Assembly (NCBI RefSeq): GCF_010692725.1
Contig: NZ_JAAFZB010000090.1
Span: 81,303-145,302, forward strand
From: Flavihumibacter soli
GTDB taxonomy: Bacteria; Bacteroidota; Bacteroidia; Sphingobacteriales; Sphingobacteriaceae
Reading direction: 5' to 3'
DNA: 64,000 nucleotides
Shown here: positions 44,934-53,667 of the stretch, in pieces
Numbering within the stretch: position 1 is the stretch's first letter
Layout: each line of letters begins with the position of its first letter
Notes under the pieces: generated by a model
The model's input: the letters and a program-made list of their open reading frames with translations, nothing else
Databases searched by the model: none
Told to the model about the DNA's origin: nothing
Made by a program: the position numbers and the translations under genes

Positions 44934-45350
44934 ATGGAAATAAATAACGAAAGAAGTAATTTGAATGTGTTGGTAGTGGATGATGACGAGGTTGTCCTTT
45001 TTCTGCATGACCTGATGGTCAGGGAAAGCGGTCTATCCCTGAGCCCGCACATCTTTGCGACTGGCAAGTCAGCACTTGAATTTCTCAAGGATAATTACAG
45101 CGAAGCTGAAAATTATCTGATCTTTCTGGATATTAATATGCCGGTGATGAATGGCTGGCAGTTCCTTGAGTTAATTGAAAAGCTCGGGTATAAGATATCT
45201 GTGATCATTGTGAGCTCTTCAATAGATCCCGCTGATTTTGAGAAGGCTAAAAGCTATGGACTTGTGAAGGAGTATATTATTAAACCGTTGAGTATAGATA
45301 CTTGCGTAAGGATAAAGAAATCCTATATTATTAATGACAGGAGAGATTAG
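44934..45350 (+). CDS. Single-domain response regulator (receiver only)
   Basis: 138 aa from the ATG at 44934. A longer frame from 44802 lacks a sensible N-terminus. A CheY-like fold shows 'VLVVDDDEVVLFLH', phospho-acceptor D66 in 'IFLDINMPVMNG', a conserved Ser in 'VIIVSSSID' and Lys in 'YIIKPLS'. It has no output domain, so it acts through protein contacts or as a phospho-relay. It lies 244 bp from, and divergent to, the five-PAS kinase. Confidence 0.92.
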   Translation: MEINNERSNLNVLVVDDDEVVLFLHDLMVRESGLSLSPHIFATGKSALEFLKDNYSEAENYLIFLDINMPVMNGWQFLELIEKLGYKISVIIVSSSIDPADFEKAKSYGLVKEYIIKPLSIDTCVRIKKSYIINDRRD

Positions 45351-45409
45351 TTCCTGTTTTTATAATAAATCTGCCCTGACCTCAGCCTCATGCAGGACGG
45401 GATATGTAA

Positions 45410-45444
45410 AAAAGGCTGCTTTATGTGATAGAGCAGCCTTTTTT
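45410..45444. terminator. Bidirectional intrinsic terminator
   Basis: 11-bp perfect stem AAAAGGCTGCT/AGCAGCCTTTT with an 11-nt loop, A-run to the left and T-run to the right. It lies between the convergent receiver gene and the gluconate-dehydrogenase-type subunit gene. Confidence 0.85.
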
Positions 45445-45498
45445 ATTAAAACAAGAATATTAAGCATTATCCAAGGATGGGTTCACACTCATCAGAGT

Positions 45499-46122
45499 TT
45501 ATACATCACTAAGTCCGTATTGGGCAAGTACATCGGCAGGCACGCCCGTCCAGACGTTCGGAACGTTTCCGACATAGCCGATATCCTTAATACCGATCTT
45601 GCTGGTATAGAAACCCGAAGCCGTGAGATTCCGCATCCTGTTGAAGAACACCACTCCCTGGCGCATTTCCGGTGCAGCCTTCTCAGGATAAGCTATTTTA
45701 TTCACCACCTCCAGCTGCTGTTCGCCGCTGCAGTCTGAAAAGGGCTTTTGGTAGAGATTCAGACAATGCATATCAAGCCACTTTAAACCACCACGCATCG
45801 GAAGCTGGTGTGACGGGATATCTTTGACGATAAACTCTATAAAGGCAGGTACCTCCGCATCAGAGGCGCTTCCTGACACTTCATCCGCAGGAATGATGAT
45901 ATTCGCCAGCACGGTAATCGTCTTCATTTCATGTTCGTCAAAGAATGTCTCCGCCCGCAGCTTTTTAATTCGTTCCATCTCGAAGCTTTCCCGGCCGGCG
46001 GTTTCTGCCAGGGTCTCATTATCTATTACCTTCGATGCATCACCTGTCTTGCAGGCTTCTAATATCAGGGCCGTGCTTAAAGTGCTTATCCCGATAGCTT
46101 TTAAGGAATCTCTTCTGTTCAT
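45499..46122 (-). CDS. Gluconate 2-dehydrogenase subunit 3-like protein
   Basis: 207 aa from the ATG at 46120-46122; a longer frame overlaps the upstream oxidoreductase and has no sensible start. The N-terminus 'MNRRDSLKAIGISTLSTALILEAC' carries a twin-arginine-like pair followed by a lipobox-like Cys (residue 24). The body matches Gluconate_2-dh3: 'FFDEHEMKTITVLANIIIPADEVSGSASDAEVPAFIEFIVKD' (short blocks) and 'GLKWLDMHCLNLYQKPF'. This small subunit accompanies GMC dehydrogenases and helps their export. It follows the GMC gene after 1 base. Confidence 0.9.
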   Translation of the reverse strand: MNRRDSLKAIGISTLSTALILEACKTGDASKVIDNETLAETAGRESFEMERIKKLRAETFFDEHEMKTITVLANIIIPADEVSGSASDAEVPAFIEFIVKDIPSHQLPMRGGLKWLDMHCLNLYQKPFSDCSGEQQLEVVNKIAYPEKAAPEMRQGVVFFNRMRNLTASGFYTSKIGIKDIGYVGNVPNVWTGVPADVLAQYGLSDV

Positions 46123-46123
46123 C

Positions 46124-47866
46124 TTAAATATTTTGTTTCTTTTTCTGATCAAGGATATATTCAGCGGTCCGCATAGATAAGGCCAGTATCGTCCAGGTAG
46201 GATTCTTGTCTCCCTGCTGTACGAAAGGAGCACCGTCAACAACGAAGAGGTTCCTGCAGTCATGCGCCTGGTTCCATTTATTCAATGCGGAGGTTTTTGG
46301 ATCGTCGCCCATCCTTACCGTTCCGACTTCGTGAATGATCTCGCCTGGCTTCAGGAGGCCGTAATCTTCTTCCGGTCCCTTCGGTTTAGAGGTCATAATG
46401 GCGCCCATCTCATGCATCATTGATTCGAACGTTTCCTGCATGTGCTTTGCTTGTTTCAGCTCGGCATCGCTCCATTTATAATTAAATCTCAATACAGGAA
46501 TTCCGAATTTGTCTACCACATCCGGATCAATTTCACAGTAATTGTCTTTACGCGCAATAGCCATTCCTCTGCCTGCCATGCCTATCCCCGTTCCATAGAA
46601 ACGGCGGTAGTCATCTTTCAGTGAAGCTCCGAAGCCGCCTGCAGGTTTCATTTGCCCGTCGCGTCCCGGAACCAAACCATTCATATGGGGCACTCCGCCA
46701 CCGAAGCCATAGGAGGGCATTCCCATGCCGCCCCAGTATTCAATATGGTATCCCCGCGGGAAATCAAGATTCTTGTTGTCAAGCCACCATGGAGAATAGA
46801 TATGTACACTTCCCGTACCGTCTTCGTTATAACGTTTCCGATCCATCAGCTGCGGCAGGAAGCCAGACAGGGACACACCGGTAGAGTCATGGAGATATTT
46901 ACCAACAATACCGCTGCTATTGGCAAGTCCCTGGGGATGCATGGTCGATTTGGAATTTAGCAGGATCCGTGCCGATTCGCAGGCACTCGCCGCAAGTATC
47001 ACTGTGCCGCCGTTCACCTGGTATTCCTGCATGTCATCCTTACTGACGTAAGACACACCGGTAGCAAGTCCGTTCTTACCGGTAATGACTTCCCGAACCA
47101 TCGCATTGGGTATCACTTTAAGATTGCCGGACTTTATTCCCGGAATTACCAGGCAGGATGAAGAGGAGAAATCCGCGTAAACCCGGCAGCTCCTTCCGCA
47201 CTGACCGCAATAAAAGCACTGGCCACGGTCTTTATTGCCGGGCAGCTGTTCAGTAAGCACGGAGCCCCGTCCCGCAATGACTTTTACCCCTGCTTTTTTT
47301 GCTGCCTTCTTAATAAAAAGTTCACTTAAGCGTGGAGCAGGTGGCTTCAGGAATAGTCCATCAGGCTCGTTCTCCAAGCCTTCTTTAGTTCCGTATACCC
47401 CGATCAGGCGGTCAACCTTGTCATAGTAGGGCTTTACATCCTCATAACTGATCGGCCAGTCATCGGTGGCTCCGTCGTAGCTCTTACCCTTAAAGTCAAG
47501 GGGGCCCATACGAAGGGAGATCCTTCCCCAATGATTGGTACGGCCACCCAGCATCCGGGCTCTGAACCACTCGAACTCGGTTTTATCTTTTCTTGTATAG
47601 GGCTCGCCTTCGAGTTCCCAGCCGCCGTATAAAGCATCAAAGTCGCCGAAAGGCCGAACCGTTGAGGCGCCCCGCCGTGCCGACTCCCATGGCCATTTAA
47701 ACTGGTGCGAATCCCGGGCAGGGTCAAAGTAAGGCCCCGCTTCAAGCATAAGTACTTTTACTCCGGCCTTTGCCAGGACATAGCCCGCCATACCGCCGCC
47801 AGCACCTGACCCGACGATGATCACATCATATTGCTCTGAAGTTTTTTTAATCTGTAAGGAACTCAT
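46124..47866 (-). CDS. GMC-family FAD-dependent oxidoreductase (sugar dehydrogenase type)
   Basis: 580 aa. The FAD-binding Rossmann motif is G19-S-G-A-G-G-G with 'VLMLEAGPYF'. 'GRTNHWGRISLR' is the GMC signature region. A cysteine cluster C217-x2-C220-x2-C223-x3-C227 ('CFYCGQCGRSC') could hold an Fe-S cluster, as known for bacterial FAD-glucose dehydrogenase subunits. 'EIIHEVGTVRMGDDP' and 'GDKNPTWTI' form the C-terminal catalytic part. No signal peptide is present, so export would rely on the partner subunit's signal. The pair is often found in sugar 3-oxidation clusters. A LacI-like operator lies 138 bp upstream. Confidence 0.92.
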   Translation of the reverse strand: MSSLQIKKTSEQYDVIIVGSGAGGGMAGYVLAKAGVKVLMLEAGPYFDPARDSHQFKWPWESARRGASTVRPFGDFDALYGGWELEGEPYTRKDKTEFEWFRARMLGGRTNHWGRISLRMGPLDFKGKSYDGATDDWPISYEDVKPYYDKVDRLIGVYGTKEGLENEPDGLFLKPPAPRLSELFIKKAAKKAGVKVIAGRGSVLTEQLPGNKDRGQCFYCGQCGRSCRVYADFSSSSCLVIPGIKSGNLKVIPNAMVREVITGKNGLATGVSYVSKDDMQEYQVNGGTVILAASACESARILLNSKSTMHPQGLANSSGIVGKYLHDSTGVSLSGFLPQLMDRKRYNEDGTGSVHIYSPWWLDNKNLDFPRGYHIEYWGGMGMPSYGFGGGVPHMNGLVPGRDGQMKPAGGFGASLKDDYRRFYGTGIGMAGRGMAIARKDNYCEIDPDVVDKFGIPVLRFNYKWSDAELKQAKHMQETFESMMHEMGAIMTSKPKGPEEDYGLLKPGEIIHEVGTVRMGDDPKTSALNKWNQAHDCRNLFVVDGAPFVQQGDKNPTWTILALSMRTAEYILDQKKKQNI

Positions 47867-48177
47867 AAGGAAAACCGGCTGGAAGGTGACTGAAAAGAGA
47901 AAATTTGTAATGCGCCAGCGATCCGGGAGTCAATCCGTGGTTTCTGTGCGAAAGAGCTTAGCAGTAAGTGTTTACTCATTTTTCAAACAAGGTGTTATGT
48001 ATGTTAAATCGTTTTAGCAAGGTGAAGAAAAAAAACGAAAAACAAAACTATAATTTTCAAAATTCATGTTCGCTTTTTGTCATAGCCAAAGCCTGAACGG
48101 TTCTGTCAGACCTTCAATTGGATCTCTCAGCGTCAATACTTTAAAGCGGAAAAATAGCTGGCAGGATCTCCGGGGAT
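47867..48177. other. 311-bp intergenic region between GMC gene and lacI-type gene
   Basis: No convincing ORF. It holds the promoter of the GMC operon (minus strand) and a near-match to the LacI-type operator at 48004-48017. Confidence 0.6.
48004..48017. promoter_or_regulatory. LacI-type operator-like site, 12/14 match
   Basis: TTAAATCGTTTTAG differs at two positions from the perfect palindrome CTAAAACGTTTTAG at 51631. It lies 138 bp upstream of the GMC oxidoreductase start, so the adjacent LacI regulator may control that operon too. Confidence 0.45.
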
Positions 48178-49200
48178 CTACTTAGCGCCCTTACTTGAAT
48201 CCCGTACGATCAGGTGCGCAGGCAGAACCACATTTTGTTCTTTTCGCGGCTTTGAACCTTTATTTAACTTGTTTAGCAGGAGGTTAATGACAGCGTCCGC
48301 TATTTCATCCACAGGCTGCGATATGGCCGTGATTGAGGGATTATGAAGCTCAAACAGATCGTGGTCATCGAATGCGATAACGGATATATCCCCGGGAATG
48401 TTAAGGCCGATATTGCGGATCGTCTTCAAACCGCTAATCCCAAGATAGTTGGTTGCAAATACAATAGAATCCAGATCCTTTTCCTTACGGAAGAACGCAG
48501 TCAGGTGCCTGATAACCTTTTCAGGTATCTGATTGAAGTCTACTTCTTTAACATGCGGTGCCAGGCCATGTTCTTCAATCGCTTTTTCATAGCCTGCCAG
48601 GCGGTCCTGCATTTGAGTCTGGAGGGAGTCAACTGTTATAAAACCGATGTTCCTACGACCGCTTCTGATCAGATCCTTAACGGCCTTGTAGGTGCTTTCG
48701 AAGTTGTCGATGGTCACTGAATCGACATCCAGGCCGGGAAGGTACCTGTCAAATAAAACAACCGGTACACCCGCACTGACCAGGGAAGCGATATCATCTA
48801 CAATTCCTTCCGGCGGACTTATAATGTACCCGTCAACATGCCGCTCCCGGAACATCCGGATCAACTCCCTGGTTCGGGTCGTATCATTGTCGGTACTCGA
48901 ATAGATGATCTTGTAACCATTGTTATACGCTTTGTTTTCAATAAGCCGGGCGATGTTTGCGAAGAAAGGATTGGAGATGCTTTCTACCATCAAACCAATT
49001 ATGTTCGATTTACCGGTGCGCAGGCTTCTTGCAAGCGAATTTGGCCGGAAGCCTACATCTTCAACATATTTCTCAACCTTTTCAACCAACTTATCGCTGA
49101 TGCGCTTTTCCTTCGCCTTACCGTTCAGGATGAACGATACGGTTGTGGAAGAGATATCCAGACTGTTGGCAATGTCAAGAATTGATAGTCTCTTTTTCAT
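48178..49200 (-). CDS. LacI-family transcriptional regulator
   Basis: 340 aa. HTH at residues ~4-28 ('LSILDIANSLDISSTTVSFILNGKA'), hinge helix 'RPNSLARSLRTGKSNIIGLMV' at ~54-70, then a type-1 periplasmic-binding fold for the effector sugar ('NPFFANIARLIENKAYNNGYKI', 'VDGYIISP', 'ISVIAFDDHDLFELHNPSITAISQP'). It lies 71 bp downstream of the GH92 gene on the same strand. A perfect LacI-type palindrome upstream of GH92 and a near-match upstream of the GMC operon are probable targets, with a mannoside as the likely inducer (inference). Confidence 0.95.
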   Translation of the reverse strand: MKKRLSILDIANSLDISSTTVSFILNGKAKEKRISDKLVEKVEKYVEDVGFRPNSLARSLRTGKSNIIGLMVESISNPFFANIARLIENKAYNNGYKIIYSSTDNDTTRTRELIRMFRERHVDGYIISPPEGIVDDIASLVSAGVPVVLFDRYLPGLDVDSVTIDNFESTYKAVKDLIRSGRRNIGFITVDSLQTQMQDRLAGYEKAIEEHGLAPHVKEVDFNQIPEKVIRHLTAFFRKEKDLDSIVFATNYLGISGLKTIRNIGLNIPGDISVIAFDDHDLFELHNPSITAISQPVDEIADAVINLLLNKLNKGSKPRKEQNVVLPAHLIVRDSSKGAK

Positions 49201-49271
49201 TTCGATCAGGTGCTATCGCTCATTTGTTCTCCGGCCAGGTCTGCTCAGATCCTGCTTCGCATACATTCAAA

Positions 49272-51569
49272 CTACTTCCTGTTACCGTCCGAATAGGAAT
49301 AGGGAGAGGATTCGGCTGAAGCACCCCGCTTTGTTTCCGGGGATGCGGACATACGGAAGTCGATAGTTGCGCCTTTCATTAGCTCCGGATGACTAACCCA
49401 GTTCAGATCATGCGTTTTCCCGTTTAACTTCATCTGTTTGATATAAATATTCTCTGCCGAGTTTTCCGGAGCGTTAATGATCAGCTCTTTCCCGTTTTCG
49501 AGACTGACAGTTACTTTCTTAAATAAAGGGGCTCCCAGCACATACTGATCGGTAGCCGGGGTAACCGGATAAAATCCCATGGCGGAGAAAATGTACCATG
49601 CAGAGGTCTGTCCATTGTCTTCATCGCCGCAATAGCCATCCGGGGTAGCTTTATACAGGCGGTTCATTGCCTCCCTTACCCAATACTGGGTTTTCCAGGG
49701 TGCTCCTGCATAATTATACAGATAGATCATGTGCTGTATCGGTTGATTGCCGTGGGCGTACTGTCCCATATTGGCAATCTGCATTTCCCGGATCTCATGG
49801 ATCACGCCTCCATAGGCGCTCTCATCATATACCGGGGGCATTGAAAATACGGAATCGAGTTTCGTAACAAACTTTTCGTTTCCGCCCATCAGGTCTGCCA
49901 GGCCCCTGATATCCTGGAATACCGACCAGGTATAATGCCAGCTGTTACCTTCTGTGAACGCGCCGCCCCATTTAAAAGGATTAAATGGCGACTGGAACTT
50001 ACCGTCCTGATTTTTTCCGCGCATTAATCCGCTGGCGGGGTCAAATAAATTACGATAGTTCTGACTTCGTTTCGCGTACAGGTCCACTTCTTCTTTAGGC
50101 TTGTTAAGAGCTTTCGCCAGCTGGTATATGGCAAAATCATCATATGCATATTCAAGCGTCCTGGCTGCGTTCTCATCAACTTTTACGTCGAAGGGCACAT
50201 ATCCCAGCTTATTATAATATTCAACGCCCTCCCTGCCTACAGCATCGATAGGTCCCTCATTATTGGCGCCCTTGATTACCGCCTGGTAGAGCGTTTCTAT
50301 ATCATAACCTCTTAAACCTTTTATATAGGCATCGGCCACGACGGAAGCAGAATTCTGTCCGATCATGATATTGGAATAACCCGGACTCGACCACTCAGGC
50401 AGCCATCCGCCCTCCTTGTAATCATTGATCAGGCCTTCCTGCATTTCTTTGTTGATCGAAGGATAGACTAAATTGAGGAATGGGTACAGCGCCCTGAAAG
50501 TATCCCAGAAGCCTGTACCGGCAAACATATATCCCGGCTCTGTTTTACCGTTGTACGGACTCCAGTGAACAATTTTATTATTAGCGTCGATCTCGTATAA
50601 CTTGTTCGGGAAGAACACGGCCCGGTAAAGACAGGAATAAAATGTTCTGACCTGGTCAACAGTGCCGCCTTCAACCTTAATTTTACCCAGGGTTTCATTC
50701 CAAATCTTCCTGCCTGCGCTTTTAGTCTGATCGAAGGTTTGTTTCCCAATTTCACGCTGCAGGTTCAGATCGGCCTGTTCGGCGCTGATGAAAGAAGAAG
50801 CGACTTTTACATTAACCTGCTCGCCTTTGCTTGTTTTGAATCCGATAACTGCCGCGGTATGATCAGCTGAAAGTTCGTTCTTGCCGGATGTGAAATTCTT
50901 TCCATCCCATGTGCCCGACACCTTGAAGTCTTTATCGAACTGAAGAACAAAGTAATTGCGGAAGTTTTTCAGTGTGCCGCGGCTGTAGCGCGTTGAATAT
51001 CCGATGATCTTTCGCTCTGCAGGAATGATCTTTACAAAAGAGCCCTTGTCAAAAGCATCGAGAACGACATAGGCGCTGTCAGATTTCGGGAAGGTAAACC
51101 GGAATTGAGCCGCCCTTTCAGTCGGCGTTATCTCCGTAGTTACATCGTGGTCGGCAAGATATACACTGTAATAATAGGGGCTTGAGATCTCCGATTTGTG
51201 AGAAAACCAGCTCGCGCGCTCGTGCTGCCCGATATTCAGTTTTCCGGTGACCGGCATAATAGAAAATTGGCCGTAATCATTCATCCAGGGGGATGGCTGA
51301 TGAGTCTGCTTGAATCCAAGGATCTTATCGGCAGCATAGGTATAGGCCCAGCCATCGCCCATTTTTCCGGTTTGCGGTGTCCACAGGTTCATACCCCACG
51401 GCCGGCCAATAGCCGGATAGGTGTTTCCATTAGATAGGGAAGGCTTCGAGTCTGTACCCATTAAAGGATTTACCCAATCCACCGGATCAGACACCTTACC
51501 AAGGGTCTGGGCATTCAGGTTAAAACCAGCGGCAACTACTAAAATAAAAGCAAGTACGGTATGTTTCAT
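49272..51569 (-). CDS. GH92 family alpha-mannosidase
   Basis: 765 aa with a signal peptide (~1-20, 'FNLNAQ'). The sequence is a full-length GH92: 'VNPLMGTDS...NGNTYPAIGRPWGMNLWTPQ' (short blocks), 'GFKQTHQPSPWMNDYG', 'GFWDTFRALYPFLNLVYP', 'EGNSWHYTWSVFQDI', 'GNQPIQHMIYLYNYAG' and 'DEDNGQTSAWYIFSAMGFYPV'. The last block carries the conserved acid residues and Ca-binding surroundings of the family. GH92 enzymes are Ca-dependent exo-alpha-mannosidases acting mostly on alpha-1,2 to alpha-1,6 linkages. Export to the periplasm or surface is expected. The gene is likely repressed by the LacI protein encoded downstream. Confidence 0.96.
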   Translation of the reverse strand: MKHTVLAFILVVAAGFNLNAQTLGKVSDPVDWVNPLMGTDSKPSLSNGNTYPAIGRPWGMNLWTPQTGKMGDGWAYTYAADKILGFKQTHQPSPWMNDYGQFSIMPVTGKLNIGQHERASWFSHKSEISSPYYYSVYLADHDVTTEITPTERAAQFRFTFPKSDSAYVVLDAFDKGSFVKIIPAERKIIGYSTRYSRGTLKNFRNYFVLQFDKDFKVSGTWDGKNFTSGKNELSADHTAAVIGFKTSKGEQVNVKVASSFISAEQADLNLQREIGKQTFDQTKSAGRKIWNETLGKIKVEGGTVDQVRTFYSCLYRAVFFPNKLYEIDANNKIVHWSPYNGKTEPGYMFAGTGFWDTFRALYPFLNLVYPSINKEMQEGLINDYKEGGWLPEWSSPGYSNIMIGQNSASVVADAYIKGLRGYDIETLYQAVIKGANNEGPIDAVGREGVEYYNKLGYVPFDVKVDENAARTLEYAYDDFAIYQLAKALNKPKEEVDLYAKRSQNYRNLFDPASGLMRGKNQDGKFQSPFNPFKWGGAFTEGNSWHYTWSVFQDIRGLADLMGGNEKFVTKLDSVFSMPPVYDESAYGGVIHEIREMQIANMGQYAHGNQPIQHMIYLYNYAGAPWKTQYWVREAMNRLYKATPDGYCGDEDNGQTSAWYIFSAMGFYPVTPATDQYVLGAPLFKKVTVSLENGKELIINAPENSAENIYIKQMKLNGKTHDLNWVSHPELMKGATIDFRMSASPETKRGASAESSPYSYSDGNRK

Positions 51570-51630
51570 CAGGATAATGGTTAATTATATCTGGTTCCGG
51601 GCTTTTTGAATATATCTATCCGGAACCTCA

Positions 51631-51644
51631 CTAAAACGTTTTAG
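51631..51644. promoter_or_regulatory. LacI-type operator, perfect 14-bp palindrome
   Basis: CTAAAACGTTTTAG is a perfect palindrome with the central CG of LacI/GalR-family operators. It lies 61 bp upstream of the GH92 start on the minus strand, a usual position for repression. Confidence 0.7.
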
Positions 51645-51840
51645 CCGATCAATATTAGCCAGGATAAACTGGAAATAAAAGTCGCTGGCTGCAATGCCCT
51701 GTAACAATATAATTACATGTTTTAATCCCGATTCTCTCTTCCTTTTGCAATGCGTTCAAATCAAACAATCTGACCCAAATCAAGGTAAAGTATTATATTA
51801 AATATATTTTACGCCCGCCATTAGCTGCCATACCCATTTA

Positions 51841-53655
51841 ATGCAACCAGACGAAAATGTTTTCCGAAGTATTGTTGACGCTTCGCCCTTCCCGGTGTAC
51901 CTGTGTACCGGCGATCAGATGATCATAGCGGTGGCCAACCAGGCTACTTTAAAGGCCTGGGGCCGGGACAGCTCCGTAATTGGGAAGCCCTTCAGCGAGG
52001 CGCTTCCCGAATTGGAGACCCAGCCTTTCAGAAAGCTTTTAGAGGAAGTTTACACAACCGGCGAAACTTACTATTCCCGGAATGACCGCGCAGACCTGTT
52101 GATCGACGGCCGGCTACAGACCTATTATTTTAAATTCACCTACCAGGCCATGCGGAATTCGGAACAGGACATAACCGGCGTTCTGTGTTTCGCTACCGAT
52201 GTGACCGAGCTGGAAAGAGCCCGCCAGGAGGTAGAGCAAAGCCAGGCGATGCTGTACAATATGGTGAAGCAGGCGCCCGTAGGGATCTGCATTATCAAAA
52301 GCGCAGATCTGACAGTAGAGCTTGTAAATGACACTTTCCTGGAACTGGTTGGTAAAACCCGGCCGGAAGTTGATTTGCAGCATATATGGGACGCAGTGCC
52401 TGAAGCGGCTGAAGTGTACAGCCCGATAATGGCTGAAACTGTCAGTTCAGGAAAGCCCTTCCACGCGGTAGAACATGAAATTCCCCTGGTTCGTAACGGT
52501 GTAGATGAAACCGTTTACATTGATTTTGTTTACGAACCTGTGCGGGATTATGATGGCAGCATCAACGCTGTCCTGGTGCTCGCAATTGATGTTTCGGACA
52601 AGGTTATGGCCAGGCGCAGCATCGAAGACGCGGAAGAATGGGCTCGCCTGGCTATCGAGGCTGCTGAGATCGGGACTTTTGAACTCGATATTGCAACGAA
52701 TGGAATGCGGGCTTCCAGCCGGTTCTATCATATTTTCGGATTTGAACAGCCGGTCACCAGGAAAGTCCTTCAGGATGCGATCCACGAGGACGATCGTTCG
52801 TCCCGTATAGCAGCTCTCCGGGAAGCCTTTGATACCGGTAAATTATTTTACGAAGCCCGTGTGACCTGGAACGATAATTCAGTGCATTGGATAAAGGTAG
52901 AAGGCAGGGTAACTTCTGACAACGCCGGAAACCCGGTTAAAATACTGGGAACCGTGCTTGATATTACCCAGTTCAGGCATCTCCAGCAGCAAAAGGATGA
53001 TTTTATCAGTGTTGCCAGCCATGAGCTGAAAACGCCTCTGACCAGCATGAAGTCTTCCATGCAGGTGCTAAGCCGGATACTGAAAGCCGACACACCTTCG
53101 TCAACGGCATTATCGTTTATGGATAAGGCAAATACCAGCCTTGCGAAAATGCAGCATCTGGTTGAGAGCCTGTTAAACGTATCCCGCATGACGGCTGACC
53201 AGATGCATCTCCATAAAACGCATTTCAAAGCTGCCGATCTGGTAAATGAATGCTGCGAGCATCTTCGGGCAGCTGGGAATTATGATCTCATTCTGACCGG
53301 CGATACCGGCCTTGAATTTTATGGTGACAAAGATCGCTTAGACCAGGTACTGGTTAATTTTGTCAACAATGCGGTAAAGTATGCCGTCCATTCCAGGAAG
53401 ATAGTGATCCATTTATCTGCAGACGCAGGAACCGTGAAATTGTCTGTCCGGGATTTTGGGAACGGTATTCCGGCAGAAAAGCTTCCCCACCTTTTTGAAC
53501 GTTATTATCGTGTGGATTCGAACGGTGCCCAATATTCCGGTCTTGGGCTGGGACTCTATATCAGCGCCGATATTATTAAGCGGCACGGCGGGAAAATAGG
53601 GGTTATCAGTAAACCCGGCGAGGGAAGCACCTTCTGGTTCACATTACCGCGATAG
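51841..53655 (+). CDS. Three-PAS soluble sensor histidine kinase
   Basis: 604 aa with no membrane segment, so cytoplasmic. PAS domains at about 5-125 ('FPVYLCTGDQMIIAVANQATLKAWG'), 135-255 ('VGICIIKSADLTVELVNDTFLELVG') and 265-378 ('IGTFELDIATNGMRASSRFYHIFG'), given here as short blocks. HisKA carries His in 'ISVASHELKTPLTSMKSS' (~393). HATPase_c has 'DQVLVNFVNNAVKYA', 'VRDFGNGIPAEKLPHLFERYYR' and 'GLGLGLYISADIIKRHGG'. No response regulator gene adjoins; the DUF72 gene follows after 12 bp and may be co-transcribed. Confidence 0.94.
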   Translation: MQPDENVFRSIVDASPFPVYLCTGDQMIIAVANQATLKAWGRDSSVIGKPFSEALPELETQPFRKLLEEVYTTGETYYSRNDRADLLIDGRLQTYYFKFTYQAMRNSEQDITGVLCFATDVTELERARQEVEQSQAMLYNMVKQAPVGICIIKSADLTVELVNDTFLELVGKTRPEVDLQHIWDAVPEAAEVYSPIMAETVSSGKPFHAVEHEIPLVRNGVDETVYIDFVYEPVRDYDGSINAVLVLAIDVSDKVMARRSIEDAEEWARLAIEAAEIGTFELDIATNGMRASSRFYHIFGFEQPVTRKVLQDAIHEDDRSSRIAALREAFDTGKLFYEARVTWNDNSVHWIKVEGRVTSDNAGNPVKILGTVLDITQFRHLQQQKDDFISVASHELKTPLTSMKSSMQVLSRILKADTPSSTALSFMDKANTSLAKMQHLVESLLNVSRMTADQMHLHKTHFKAADLVNECCEHLRAAGNYDLILTGDTGLEFYGDKDRLDQVLVNFVNNAVKYAVHSRKIVIHLSADAGTVKLSVRDFGNGIPAEKLPHLFERYYRVDSNGAQYSGLGLGLYISADIIKRHGGKIGVISKPGEGSTFWFTLPR

Positions 53656-53667
53656 TTATTGATTCCG

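Noticed and set aside
46123..46263. Longer N-terminus for the gluconate-dehydrogenase-type small subunit
   Set aside because: It would overlap the GMC gene and bury the twin-arginine/lipobox signal inside the protein.
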